Assembly: GCF_017115165.1 (NCBI RefSeq) | Contig: NZ_JABXKF010000029.1 | Location: 1-43,785, forward strand | Direction: 5' to 3' | DNA length: 43,785 nucleotides | Source: Nostoc sp. LPT | GTDB taxonomy: Bacteria; Cyanobacteriota; Cyanobacteriia; Cyanobacteriales; Nostocaceae | Shown here: one piece after another, positions 31,882 to 40,898 of the stretch | Numbering within the stretch: the first letter of the stretch is position 1 | Layout of the letters: each line of letters begins with the position of its first letter | Notes under the pieces: model-generated | The model's input: only the letters and a program-made list of their open reading frames with translations | What the model was told of the DNA's origin: nothing | Databases searched by the model: none | Made by a program: the position numbers and the translations under genes

Positions 31882-32733
31882 TTAGTTGGAAGTTGTAGGG
31901 CGATGGGTGACAAATTCTTGGATTTTACCCACAGCGTAATCTAAAATTAACCCAGTTAAGCCAATTATGAACACAGCTAAAAAGACTGAACTTAGGTTTA
32001 AGCGACTCCATTCATCCCAGACAAAAAAGCCGATACCAATACCGCCTGTAAGCATTTCTACAGCAACAATTACTAGCCAAGCTATCCCTAAACTAATTCG
32101 TAAACCTGTAAAAATATACGGTAAGCTTGCAGGCCAAATTATTTTTATAATTCGTCGTGAACGCGGCATTTCCAGGACTCGTGCCACATCTAAATAATCT
32201 TGGGGAACGCTAGAAACTCCTAAAGCGGTATTAATAATTGTTGGCCATAAGGAAGTTATGAATATGACAAAAATGGCGGAAGGATCTGCTAAGTTGAAAA
32301 TTGCTAAGGCGATGGGTAGCCAAGCTAGAGGCGATACTGGTTTAAAAATTTGAATGATCGGATTAAACGCTAGCATTGCCCGTCTGGACATACCAATTAG
32401 AAACCCCAAAGGAATTGCTACTACCGCACCTAATAAAAAGCCTAGTAATACTCGACGCAGACTTGCTATTAACAACCAACCAATCCCTAAATTACCTGGG
32501 CCTCGCTTGTAGAAGGGATTTAAGATGTAGTCTAGATTTGCGATTAGCGCTTCTGGTGGGGTGGGCATCAATTCATGATTGGCAAGTGCAATAATCCACC
32601 ACAGTATAATTATTCCCAAGAAGCCCAATACAGGTAGAATGAAGACATCTTTAAGGATAATAGGTTTTGCCTTTTTCCAAGTTGCTTCTCCAGCGATCGC
32701 TGCGATCGCTGCTAAATTTAGTTGAAATATCAT
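31882..32733 (-). CDS. ABC transporter permease, NrtB-like
   Basis: The 283-residue protein has six membrane spans and the BPD_transp_1 fold. Signatures include LRRVLLGFLLGAVVAIPLGF, PVSPLAWLPIALAIFNLAD, the EAA loop around DYLDVARVLEMPRSRRIIKI, and LVIVAVEMLTGGIGIGFFVW. This is close to nitrate/bicarbonate permeases NrtB and CmpB. It is the first gene of the operon permease, binding protein, ATPase; Nrt and Cmp operons usually start with the binding protein. A ydaO-type riboswitch lies about 95 bp upstream. Import of a charged or zwitterionic solute under c-di-AMP control is a reasonable inference. Confidence 0.93.
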   Translation of the reverse strand: MIFQLNLAAIAAIAGEATWKKAKPIILKDVFILPVLGFLGIIILWWIIALANHELMPTPPEALIANLDYILNPFYKRGPGNLGIGWLLIASLRRVLLGFLLGAVVAIPLGFLIGMSRRAMLAFNPIIQIFKPVSPLAWLPIALAIFNLADPSAIFVIFITSLWPTIINTALGVSSVPQDYLDVARVLEMPRSRRIIKIIWPASLPYIFTGLRISLGIAWLVIVAVEMLTGGIGIGFFVWDEWSRLNLSSVFLAVFIIGLTGLILDYAVGKIQEFVTHRPTTSN

Positions 32734-32825
32734 TTACGACCTCAACAGATTTAAGTGCAGGTACAAAAAATTCGAGCAGTACCAGCCTTGGACACCGATG
32801 AGATCGGAACATTATAAAAATGCCG

Positions 32826-33024
32826 TCTCTTCAGTCTCCTCTCAATGCCTACGAAGTTAGCTGACGGGCTAGGGCTGAGAGATGCCCTTCTGAAAAAAGT
32901 TATGAGTTATGAGTTGAATATTTACTAAAGTAACTTCTAACTCCTGACTTTCTCTGAGATACGCCCCACAATTTGGTTCCTCCGCTCCAACATCACGCAC
33001 TGTGATCTGTTGGATTAGGCTGAC
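32826..33024 (-). ncRNA. ydaO/yuaA-type (c-di-AMP) riboswitch upstream of the ABC transporter operon
   Basis: On the minus strand the blocks are AGTCAGCCTAATCC, GGAGCGGAGGAACCA, TGTGGGGCGTATCTC, a variable loop with agttatg heptamers, then AGCCCGTCAGCTAAC, TTCGTAGGC and TGAGAGGAGACTG. CTCTCA and TGAGAG close the central helix. The CCGUCAGCUAAC core and the GGAGGAACC block are hallmarks of the c-di-AMP riboswitch. It is the 5' leader of the permease gene. No terminator as clear as that at 29189 was seen, so the control mechanism here is open. Confidence 0.87.
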
Positions 33025-33474
33025 TTACTCTAAGTAAATACTAAGTTATGTACATTCTAACATTGATATACATAATATAACATAGATGGTACTTCAGTGA
33101 AAGTATCTGTCTGCTGATAGTTGTTGTTTATTTTGTTACTTCAGTCGTCTGGTTAACCTAACTTTTCGCTAATCCAGAAAATTGATAATTTTAATTATCT
33201 TGTGGATTAAATCCTTGCACAGTGAGCTAAATAATTTTGTTAAGTCAAGTCACAAGGCTGTTAATTGCTAGACTAATTTTAATAAGCTCAAGATATATAT
33301 TATACTTTTATAATATTATGTATGAGTATTAATGCTCATAAAAATTAAATTGTGTTAAATCTATTTCTTTTAGTAGATGAAAAATATTATTAATTGTGGT
33401 ATGGCACCACTATAGTCGCTAAACTATTTGGATATGGAAGTTTACTCATCTATCTTCTAGCTGAATTTAACATA
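33025..33474. other. AT-rich divergent promoter region
   Basis: This 450-bp gap separates the riboswitch-led operon from the kinase gene. It is very AT-rich (33240-33395 especially) and should hold both promoters. I see no ORF, repeat or RNA fold I would name. A frame opening at 33394 is discounted because the kinase family starts at 33475. Confidence 0.6.
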
Positions 33475-34665
33475 ATGGATTTTAGTCAAGTACTGGCTGA
33501 AAAAACGGAAACCATCCTTGATAAATGGATTTTAGCGGTTCGTAGGGATAGACGGATTGAAAGTGCTGATGACCTATCTTATACAGCGGTAAAAGATCAC
33601 ATTCCTGATGTTTTGAAAGCTATGGTGACAGTGCTTTCAAAATCTCAAGAGAATGATATTCAATCAATAGTTACTGCCAGTTTTCAGCATGGAGCGATTC
33701 GAGCCGAACAAGGTTTTGATCCAGCAGAAATTGCCAGAGAATATCATCTGCTGCGAACAGTAATATTTGATGCTCTACAACCAGATTTATTAGAGGGAAT
33801 TCCGTCAGAGATAATTCGTTCCATGCGTTTGATTGACGCTATTATAGACGAAGCGATCGCTCGATGTTTCAAAAGTTATGTTGAGGAACGCTTACGGGAA
33901 TTACAGAAGTTGCAAGCATCACTAACGCTCCATAATGATGAACTGACGCGGCTAATTAGCGCTAATCAAGAGTATCTTTCCCAACTAGCCCATGAATTGA
34001 AACATCCCCTAACTTCCATTATTGGTTATTCGGATCTATTTTTACGCCAACAACGACGAAAGACTGATATCAAAGACAGCTTTAGCAATTTAGAACATAT
34101 TGAGCGGGTACTACGCAATGGTAGACAGTTACTCCATCTAATTAATGATGTACTAGAACTTTCGCGCTATGACGCCGGGCAGATAAAACTCCAATCAGCA
34201 CCTACCGATGTGCGTGAATTAATCGATAATGTGTGTGAAATGTTGCAACCTTTAGCTACGGGAAAAAATTTACAACTCGTAGTCGATTGCGATCGCATTC
34301 CCGAAAAATTAATTACAGATTCTTTTCAGTTGCAACAAATTGTTACAAATCTTATTAGTAATGCGATTCGTTATACAGAGTTGGGGACTGTTATTATACT
34401 GTGTCAGGTGTTGGAGAACCAGAGATGGGCGATCGCAGTTTCTGACACTGGAGTTGGCATTGCACCCGAAAACCAAGCCCAGATATTTGAACCCTACTTT
34501 CGCGTGAGTTGTAGCGATCGTCCCTATCTTCCTGATAGTACAGGATTGGGATTAGCGATCGTCTCGCGTTTAGTAAAACTATTGCAAGGTCAAATTAATC
34601 TAGCCTCGCAGGTAGGCGTTGGTTCTACTTTTACCGTAATTTTTCCTTTAGAAGTGGGATTTTAA
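33475..34665 (+). CDS. Sensor histidine kinase with N-terminal RsbRD-like domain
   Basis: From ATG 33475 the protein has 396 residues and no membrane span, so it acts in the cytosol. Residues 1-140 resemble the RsbRD_N domain (VLAEKTETILDKWILAVRRD, AEQGFDPAEIAREYHLLR). HisKA follows with H173 in QLAHELKHPLTSIIGYSDLF, then HATPase: N box QIVTNLISNAIRY, G1 DTGVGIAPENQ, and G2 STGLGLAIVSRLV. RsbRD domains act in stress signalling and may sense small molecules or partners. No response regulator is adjacent. The gene is divergent from the riboswitch-led transporter operon, so a link is possible but unproven. Confidence 0.92.
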   Translation: MDFSQVLAEKTETILDKWILAVRRDRRIESADDLSYTAVKDHIPDVLKAMVTVLSKSQENDIQSIVTASFQHGAIRAEQGFDPAEIAREYHLLRTVIFDALQPDLLEGIPSEIIRSMRLIDAIIDEAIARCFKSYVEERLRELQKLQASLTLHNDELTRLISANQEYLSQLAHELKHPLTSIIGYSDLFLRQQRRKTDIKDSFSNLEHIERVLRNGRQLLHLINDVLELSRYDAGQIKLQSAPTDVRELIDNVCEMLQPLATGKNLQLVVDCDRIPEKLITDSFQLQQIVTNLISNAIRYTELGTVIILCQVLENQRWAIAVSDTGVGIAPENQAQIFEPYFRVSCSDRPYLPDSTGLGLAIVSRLVKLLQGQINLASQVGVGSTFTVIFPLEVGF

Positions 34666-34667
34666 AA

Positions 34668-34784
34668 GCGACTGGAAGTCGCGGCTACACAAAGCTTAGT
34701 CCACCTGCGTGGACTAATACAAAATCAAGGGTTTTAAACCCACGCAGGTGGGTTTTGTCTGTATAGCCGCGATTTCCAATCGCC
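34668..34784. mobile_element. MITE-like palindromic element 1
   Basis: The left end gcgactggaagtcgcggcta is inverted at the right end as tagccgcgatttccaatcgc (18 of 20). Two inner hairpins (agtccaCCTGCGTGGact and AACCCACgcaggTGGGTT) lie between. It is 117 bp, with no coding capacity. Such elements are mobilised, if at all, by transposases elsewhere. It follows the kinase stop by 3 bp and may act as its terminator. Confidence 0.6.
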
Positions 34785-34797
34785 AAGGCTTTACAAA

Positions 34798-34997
34798 CAT
34801 CCTCTAAGCTCGACTTTATCCAAAATTAAGAACTCGCTTTCTTTATCCGGCAAAAACCCTAGCTTTTTGGCAAATACTTTTTCCACGTCACAGATTATAG
34901 ATGAAGTTAAAAAAGTAAAACTACTGTCCTACAAAGGTTTCAGCTTAAGCGATCGCCTTGCGAAAAAAATGGATAAAGTCGAGCTTAGGGATGATGT
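34798..34997. mobile_element. MITE-like palindromic element 2
   Basis: TAAGCTCGACTTTATCCA (34806-34823) is exactly inverted at 34971-34988, and the similarity extends outwards (catcctc / gggatgatg) to about 25 bp. The 200-bp body has no convincing gene; a short frame at 34867-35079 runs into pepP from the wrong strand. Size and ends fit a non-autonomous transposon. No transposase with these ends is in the window. Confidence 0.6.
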
Positions 34998-35011
34998 CTC
35001 ATCCCCATTTT

Positions 35012-36322
35012 TTATTTTTCTATTTCATCTACAGCTTTGGGAACCCCCGCAGTTAAAATCTCATGTCCCCCAGGTGTAACTAACACATCGTCTTCAATAC
35101 GAATACCAATCCCAACCCATCGAGGATCGGTCTGTGGCTGGTCTTCTGCTAGTTTGGTATCTGGCACAATATATATTCCTGGTTCCACTGTCAAAATTTG
35201 ACCTGGTTGTAAAATTTGAGGTTTGTCTTCACCATGCTGATAAACACCGACATCATGGACATCTAAACCTAACCAATGACTGGTGCGGTGCATATAATAT
35301 GGTTTATATTTTTCTTCTTCAATTAACTTATCAATTTCACCTTTGAGAATGCCAAGTTCGACTAAACCTTCTGTAAGAACGCGCACTGCTGTATCATGAA
35401 CTAATTTGAAAGGATTACCTGGTTGGACTTGAGCGATCGCTTGTTTTTGTGCCTCCAAAACAATCTCATACAACGTCTTTTGTTCTGGCGTAAACTTACC
35501 TCCAACAGGAAATGTCCGGGTAATATCGGAGTTGTAATAACCATAAGCACAACCGGCATCAATTAGCAGTAATTCTCCATCCTGCATTTGACGATTATTC
35601 TCAATGTAATGCAGTACGCAAGCATTTACACCAGAAGCCACAATCGAAGGATAAGCAGGCCCTAACCCACCCCGCACTCGAAAGATGCGTTCCATCTCCG
35701 CCTGTATTTCGTACTCATAACGTCCCGGTGCGGCGATTTCTTGAGCATAATTGTGTGCTTCAGTTGCGATCGCAGCTGCTTCACGCATCAATTCCAACTC
35801 AGCTTCGCTTTTGATCAATCTCATGCTGTTGAGGACAGGGCCAGTATCTTCAATAGCGATCGGCCCAGTACCGCGCTTCGGATAAGTCCGCAATAAACTT
35901 TGGTAATGTCTTAGAATTTGGTCGGTAAAATTGCGATCACGTCCTAAATGATAATAAATCCGGCTGGCTTTTTCTAAATACTGCGGTAACTTTTCATCTA
36001 ACTCGCTAATCGGGTACGCTTCATCAGCACCATAAATTTCCTTGGCTGCATCTACCCCACAAAGATAACCAGTCCATACTTCCTTTTCGCGATCCTTCGG
36101 TTGGACAAACAGCACAAACCGATGTTCTGAATGATGCGGCGCTAACACTGCTACTGCTTGTGGTTCATTAAAACCAGTCAAGTAAAAAAAATCGCTATCT
36201 TGGCGATAAACATACTCGACATCGTTGTGCATCACTGCCATTGGCGCACTGCGAAAAATGGCTGTCCCATCACCAATTTTTGCCATTAACTGCTCGCGAC
36301 GCTGCCGATATTCTGCTTGCAT
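35012..36322 (-). CDS. pepP: Xaa-Pro aminopeptidase
   Basis: The 436-residue enzyme removes N-terminal residues that precede proline. The N-terminal AMP_N domain shows VMHNDVEYVYRQDSDFFYLT. The pita-bread M24 domain carries the two-metal site: both Asp in LLIDAGCAYGYYNSDITRTFP, His in HRTSHWLGLDVHDVG, Glu in TVEPGIYI and Glu in GIRIEDDVLVT. Length equals that of E. coli PepP (about 440). It probably is cytosolic, with no signal peptide. It converges with the kinase gene across two MITE-like elements. Confidence 0.95.
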   Translation of the reverse strand: MQAEYRQRREQLMAKIGDGTAIFRSAPMAVMHNDVEYVYRQDSDFFYLTGFNEPQAVAVLAPHHSEHRFVLFVQPKDREKEVWTGYLCGVDAAKEIYGADEAYPISELDEKLPQYLEKASRIYYHLGRDRNFTDQILRHYQSLLRTYPKRGTGPIAIEDTGPVLNSMRLIKSEAELELMREAAAIATEAHNYAQEIAAPGRYEYEIQAEMERIFRVRGGLGPAYPSIVASGVNACVLHYIENNRQMQDGELLLIDAGCAYGYYNSDITRTFPVGGKFTPEQKTLYEIVLEAQKQAIAQVQPGNPFKLVHDTAVRVLTEGLVELGILKGEIDKLIEEEKYKPYYMHRTSHWLGLDVHDVGVYQHGEDKPQILQPGQILTVEPGIYIVPDTKLAEDQPQTDPRWVGIGIRIEDDVLVTPGGHEILTAGVPKAVDEIEK

Positions 36323-36718
36323 AGTTGATCTACTTTTAAAAGTATTGTGTTATTTTACACTTTTAACAACTAGCAGATGCACAGATGATGCCTCTTAAAT
36401 AGTTGCTAATCTAAGTTATTCTAACCAATATTTGTTTCCACTCAAGTTATACACCAGAATACAGAATTCAGGAATAAAACACTCTTTATACTTGGGTAAC
36501 AGATTTAGCTTGTGTATCTCACTTTCCTTGAAATCTGCTGTAAATTATGGGATAAAAATCAATTATCTCGAAAGACTCAGATTTTCTAGTTTTTAAACAA
36601 TTCAGAAATCTTGTTGTTATCGAATGATTTAGGATATTCATAAAGTTAAATAAGTTTTAAATGTTTATTTTATACAAATTTTGGTTTTTCATAAATTTAG
36701 CAACACACAGTAAAAAAT
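36323..36718. other. Intergenic region with dispersed repeats
   Basis: This 396-bp AT-rich gap has a GAATTCA run (about 36458-36474) and, at about 36606-36640 (aaatcttgttgttatcgaatg), a relative of the repeat at 2946-2973. No gene is supported. Confidence 0.5.
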
Positions 36719-37187
36719 ATGTCCACTCAACCCTTAATAAAAAAAGCGATCGCTTACGTAACCAACAAAGATAAATTAATGGTGTTTACACATACTGATT
36801 TTCCTGAAGCTGGCGTGCAAGTACCTGCTGGTACAGTTGAAGAAAGTGAGGAGCCATCTGATGCTGTACTGCGAGAAATTTATGAAGAATCTGGTGTTAA
36901 GGGAGTTCGCATTATTGAGTTATTGGGTATTTATCAATACAATATGACTCCCTATCGGAATGAAATTCAAGAACGTTATGTTTATCATCTCGAATTAACG
37001 TAAGTGTTCACCATCTACTTGGCGGCATTGGGAAATACATCCAAGTAGCAGCAAAAACCCTATAGCCTTTGATTTTTATTGGGTTAAGTTGGATAGCTCA
37101 GATTTCGGTCTAGCTGGTGGTCAAGGTTACTTTTTATCTAAGCTTGTTCAGAAATTAAAAAATAGTGGTTCTTCAGCCAATACTTAA
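36719..37187 (+). pseudogene. NUDIX hydrolase gene broken by frameshift
   Basis: The first frame (36719-37003, 94 codons) has AGVQVPAGTVEESEEPSDAV and LREIYEESG, matching the NUDIX box G-x5-E-x7-REUXEExGU, then ERYVYHLELT before a stop. The missing C-terminus is found in another frame at 37068-37187: FDFYWVKLDSSDFGLAGGQG then YFLSKLVQKL. Between them (37004-37067) the sequence is degraded. NUDIX enzymes cut nucleoside diphosphates linked to other groups. The box is intact, but the truncated form lacks the last strand and helix, so activity is doubtful. Confidence 0.75.
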
Positions 37188-37705
37188 GAAAGTGCCAAGA
37201 AAATAAAGGCAAAATTATACAAATCTATTAGGAATAATGTAGCGATCGCTTTTATCTTAAGTAAGTCGGTATAGTTAAACATAAAATAAAATTCTAGTTT
37301 GTAGTTAGAGATTCATCGTCAAAATAAAGATTATCAGGACTATCTAAGTTTAGAAAAAATATATGGCTAGTGCGTATATTTTTATCTGACTGATTACCAT
37401 TTAAAAATATAAGTAGATTTTTGATACAACATTTAAATATTAAAAAAACTAGATAAAACAATAGTTTTTTCTCTATCAATAATTATATATAAAGTACAAA
37501 CAATATTTTATAATTGCTTGTCTAGAACTTGAAAAATTTAGAATAATAGTTTATAACAAACAGATATTTATATTCAAATAGTGACATTAATAAATAAAAA
37601 ATAGTTATAAAGAAATCTTGAAAATCAGGTAAATGTTATTTCGTTACAGAAAGAGATTGGCAAAAAAAGTTAAAAGAATATAACAACCAATCATAAAAAT
37701 AAACC
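37188..37705. other. AT-rich intergenic region, no gene seen
   Basis: These 518 bp are extremely AT-rich, with many short A and T runs and a single HIP1 site near 37245. No ORF with coding character, terminator or known RNA was seen. It probably contains the promoter of the FG-GAP gene. Confidence 0.6.
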
Positions 37706-38947
37706 ATGTCTGGAAATCAAAATTCCTCACCTTTAGCTTTGAATACATCTCGATTAGTATCAGATTCTTTTGCCAAATCAGAAATCTTGACAACTTCTCT
37801 TAAGAGTTTAAATTATGATTTGGGGTTTGGAAATAAGAGTTCTTCACTAGCACTAGAAAGTAAACAGGTGACTGCGCCTGTTAAAACGTCAGCAAATCCC
37901 AATCCTAATCCTTACTTAACTAGCGCGGCGATTACTCCTGACTTTAACGGTGATGGTAAAACAGACAAAGTTTGGGTCAATTCTTCAACTGGTGAGATTA
38001 TCATTCGGTTAATGGATGGTGCAACAGTTCTCGAACAGGGTTCTTTGGGTCAATTTGACCTATCCGCCTATGATTACAAAATTGCTGACTTCAATGCTGA
38101 TAGCAAAACCGACTTCTTGTTACGCAATAAGACAACCGGTGAGAATAGCGTTGTCCTGATGGATGGAACAAAAGTTGGTAGTGCGGCGGCTCTAAGTAGC
38201 GTCGATCCCGCCTGGACTCCTCAGATTGGAGATTTCAACGGCGATCGCAAAACCGATATCTTCTGGCATAATGGCACAACTGGCGAGAATGCTATCTGGG
38301 AGATGGATGGCAGTACAGTTCTGAATGCAACTGTTCTAGACACTACAAACACAGCACTAACTCCTACCATTGTTGATTTCGACGGCAATGGTAAGAGTGA
38401 CATCTTCTGGCGCGATCAGACCACCGGCGATAACACAGCTTGGTTTATGGATGGTACGCAAAAGACTGAATTGGCGCTGCAATCACAAGATCCCGCCTGG
38501 ACTCCTACCCTTGGTGATTTCAACGGCGACTATAAGACTGATATTCTGTGGAGAAACGCTCAAACCGGTGAGAACAAGGTTTGGACGATAAATGGTATCT
38601 TAGTCACAGAAGGTGCTTTGGGCACACTTGACTCATCTTGGACTTCCAAAATTGGTGACTTCAACGGTGATGGCAAGACTGATATCTTCTGGCACAATGG
38701 AACCACAGGTGCGAACACCGCTTGGTTGATAGATGGCACAACAGTTGCGACTGAAGCTTTCTTACCAGCTAATAACGCCGCCTTGACACCATCCCTTGGC
38801 GATTTCAACGGCGATGGCAAGACTGATATCTACTGGCGCGATCAGACAGCAGGTACAGACAACATTTGGACTATAAATGAAACCACAGCAGTTGAGACTC
38901 CAATCAGCGACGCAGATAAACTTGGCCCAGAGTGGTATACGTTCTAA
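37706..38947 (+). CDS. FG-GAP/VCBS-type beta-propeller protein
   Basis: The 413-residue protein has a Ser/Asn-rich N-terminus (1-75) without a classical signal peptide, then seven repeats of about 47 residues. Each begins with a calcium-loop motif: PDFNGDGKTDKVW, ADFNADSKTDFLL, GDFNGDRKTDIFW, VDFDGNGKSDIFW, GDFNGDYKTDILW, GDFNGDGKTDIFW and GDFNGDGKTDIYW. Repeats also share TTGEN and MDGT turns. Seven blades make a complete propeller, as in integrin alpha chains, often used in binding or adhesion outside the cell. Export without a signal could use a type I route. The substrate is unknown. Confidence 0.9.
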   Translation: MSGNQNSSPLALNTSRLVSDSFAKSEILTTSLKSLNYDLGFGNKSSSLALESKQVTAPVKTSANPNPNPYLTSAAITPDFNGDGKTDKVWVNSSTGEIIIRLMDGATVLEQGSLGQFDLSAYDYKIADFNADSKTDFLLRNKTTGENSVVLMDGTKVGSAAALSSVDPAWTPQIGDFNGDRKTDIFWHNGTTGENAIWEMDGSTVLNATVLDTTNTALTPTIVDFDGNGKSDIFWRDQTTGDNTAWFMDGTQKTELALQSQDPAWTPTLGDFNGDYKTDILWRNAQTGENKVWTINGILVTEGALGTLDSSWTSKIGDFNGDGKTDIFWHNGTTGANTAWLIDGTTVATEAFLPANNAALTPSLGDFNGDGKTDIYWRDQTAGTDNIWTINETTAVETPISDADKLGPEWYTF

Positions 38948-39051
38948 AATCAGAATTTAGAATTCAGAATTCAGGGGATGCAGGCAGGAGTCATTATTCT
39001 CCCTCTGCTTCCTCTGCTTCTTTTTTAGTCTCCAATCACCAGTCCCTTTAT

Positions 39052-39819
39052 TCAAAATTTGTAACTCAAAACCTGAATTTCCCCATTCTCCGGCAAATCT
39101 TTAGGGCTAATGGAAATACTATCTGCACTGCTACGCCGCACTTTCATACCTTGCATTAAGGTTAGAAAATTATCCAGTGGTGAAAGATCGCACTTAGCAG
39201 CATCAGCCGCTTGTGTCCGATAATGAGTCGGAATTACCAACTTGGGATTTAATACTTGAACAGCCTGCTTTGCTTCCTCAGCATTGTAGGCTTTTGCACT
39301 GCCTCCCACTGGAATAAATGCCACATCGGGACGCCCCATCAAGATTTTTTGCTCAATGGAAATAGGTGCAGCAGCTCCGCCTAAGTGTAGGATATTAATT
39401 CCGCCTTGCTTCCAACTCCAAGCAGTATTTGAACCAAACTGCTTACCGCCTTTGCGATCGTGGTCTATGGCAATTCCTTGGAATTTAATCCCTTTAAACT
39501 CATAAACTCCCGGCTCGTAGATGAGTTTTGCATTTCCCGGTAGTACATCTACTGCACCTTCATCTAGCAGTTGGCTGCTAATCAGTACCAAATCTGCTGC
39601 AACTTTTGGAGGACGATACTTAGCTGTACAGCCGATTGAGCGAAATGGATTGACGAGAACTTTCGCACCACCACCAGTAAAAAGAAAGCAAGTATGACCC
39701 AACCACTGAACTGATAAACCGCTAGATTGTGCGTCAGCTTGAGATTCAGAACCCAAGGTAGTAACTAAAGCTGTTACCAACCCCGCCCCAGCATAGCCCA
39801 TCAACTGTCGTCGTTTCAT
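39052..39819 (-). CDS. Metallo-beta-lactamase-fold protein, exported, metal motif degenerate
   Basis: The 255-residue protein begins MKRRQLMGYAGAGLVTALV, a twin-arginine-like signal (cut near SQADAQS). The fold of UlaG-like metallo-hydrolases follows: VQWLGHTCFLFTGGGAKVLV, NPFRSIGC, IAIDHDRKGG, ILHLGGAAAP, PDVAFIPVGG and VIPTHYRT. The HxHxDH metal site is replaced by SSQLLDEGAVD, and the Asp after HLGG is also gone. Only the last His (PTHY) remains. It may be non-catalytic or bind one metal. It follows trpG by 3 bp on the same strand, so they are cotranscribed. Confidence 0.82.
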   Translation of the reverse strand: MKRRQLMGYAGAGLVTALVTTLGSESQADAQSSGLSVQWLGHTCFLFTGGGAKVLVNPFRSIGCTAKYRPPKVAADLVLISSQLLDEGAVDVLPGNAKLIYEPGVYEFKGIKFQGIAIDHDRKGGKQFGSNTAWSWKQGGINILHLGGAAAPISIEQKILMGRPDVAFIPVGGSAKAYNAEEAKQAVQVLNPKLVIPTHYRTQAADAAKCDLSPLDNFLTLMQGMKVRRSSADSISISPKDLPENGEIQVLSYKF

Positions 39820-39822
39820 TAA

Positions 39823-40422
39823 TTATGCTCTCGACTGTAACTGTTCCAGAAAATTTCGCAATAACTGTTTTCCTGAAGATGTCAGGACACTCTCTGGGTG
39901 AAACTGGACGCCCTGAATGTGAGGATAGTTCCGGTGTCGCACTCCCATAATGGTGTTATCTTCAACCCAAGCGGTGATTTCTAACACATCTGGGCAAGTC
40001 TCACGTTCGATTACCAAACTATGATACCTGGTGGCGGTTAAAGGATTTTCTAATCCCCGGAAAACCCCCACTCCAGTATGAGACACTTGAGAGGTTTTGC
40101 CATGCATCAACTCTGGAGCAGAAATTATTTTACCACCGAACACTTGACCAATGCTTTGATGTCCTAAACAGACACCCAAAATTGGTAACTCTTGTCCTAG
40201 CTGTTCAATCAATTCTAAAGAAATACCAGCATCTTCCGGGCGACCAGGCCCAGGAGAAATAACTACGGCTTCTGGCTTTAATGCCTGAATCTCATCTATG
40301 GATATCTTGTCGTTACGAAAAACTTTAATATCATTTGCCACTGGGAACTCTGCTGCCAATTCTCCCAGATATTGCACTAAGTTATATGTAAAACTATCGT
40401 AATTGTCGATAACTATAATCAA
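39823..40422 (-). CDS. trpG: Anthranilate / aminodeoxychorismate synthase glutamine amidotransferase
   Basis: The 199-residue protein is a class I glutamine amidotransferase: [18 protein letters not shown] at the start, [15 protein letters not shown], the nucleophile Cys in [13 protein letters not shown], and the His-Glu pair in [14 protein letters not shown]. It releases ammonia from glutamine for a chorismate-binding partner (TrpE or PabB). One subunit often serves both tryptophan and folate pathways, so trpG and pabA are both possible names. The partner is not in the window. Confidence 0.93.
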   Translation of the reverse strand: MIIVIDNYDSFTYNLVQYLGELAAEFPVANDIKVFRNDKISIDEIQALKPEAVVISPGPGRPEDAGISLELIEQLGQELPILGVCLGHQSIGQVFGGKIISAPELMHGKTSQVSHTGVGVFRGLENPLTATRYHSLVIERETCPDVLEITAWVEDNTIMGVRHRNYPHIQGVQFHPESVLTSSGKQLLRNFLEQLQSRA

Positions 40423-40898
40423 AGTTTATAACTCCTGGCTTTTATCACTCATCAGTTGCAACAGCATAGACAAATATCTCATACTAAGTGAGTGGGCGTG
40501 AATAATTAAAGGTTTGTATTAAGTGACTTTAACCCTTAAAATAGAGTTAGAGTTGGTTACTACGAACCAATTTAATTAATTTCAGATTGCATAACATAGT
40601 TTGATTTATTCTTGCCTACTTATTTATTTGTTCGCTAGATGTCAAAATAACGCTAAAGTGGACACGTAAATATGAAGCGGCTACTCTATGATCAGCCACT
40701 TGTTCAATTCTAAATTGCTTATAATGTGTTCTCCAGGGGATCGGACATGTAGATCCTCTTATCGGCTCACTTGGCGATGCCTGCGGTGGTCACTGAGCTT
40801 TGTCGTACTACTTGCCTACGGCACGCTACACGAACGTGGAAGCAAGCTAGCAAGAGCGTCCCGTAGAGAAGTACGGGCTACATCCGAGCAAATCACCT
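40423..40898. other. Intergenic region with dispersed repeats
   Basis: In these 476 bp, 40423-40730 is AT-rich and featureless. From about 40775 to 40885 lies repeat DNA (cctacggcacgctacacg, cgtcccgtagagaagtacgg) with nested short palindromes, related to 28180-28235. A frame at 40688-40915 across it has no protein character. Confidence 0.5.

Noticed and set aside
34867..35079. 70-codon frame between MITE 2 and pepP
   Set aside because: Half lies in the MITE and half is antisense to the pepP end.
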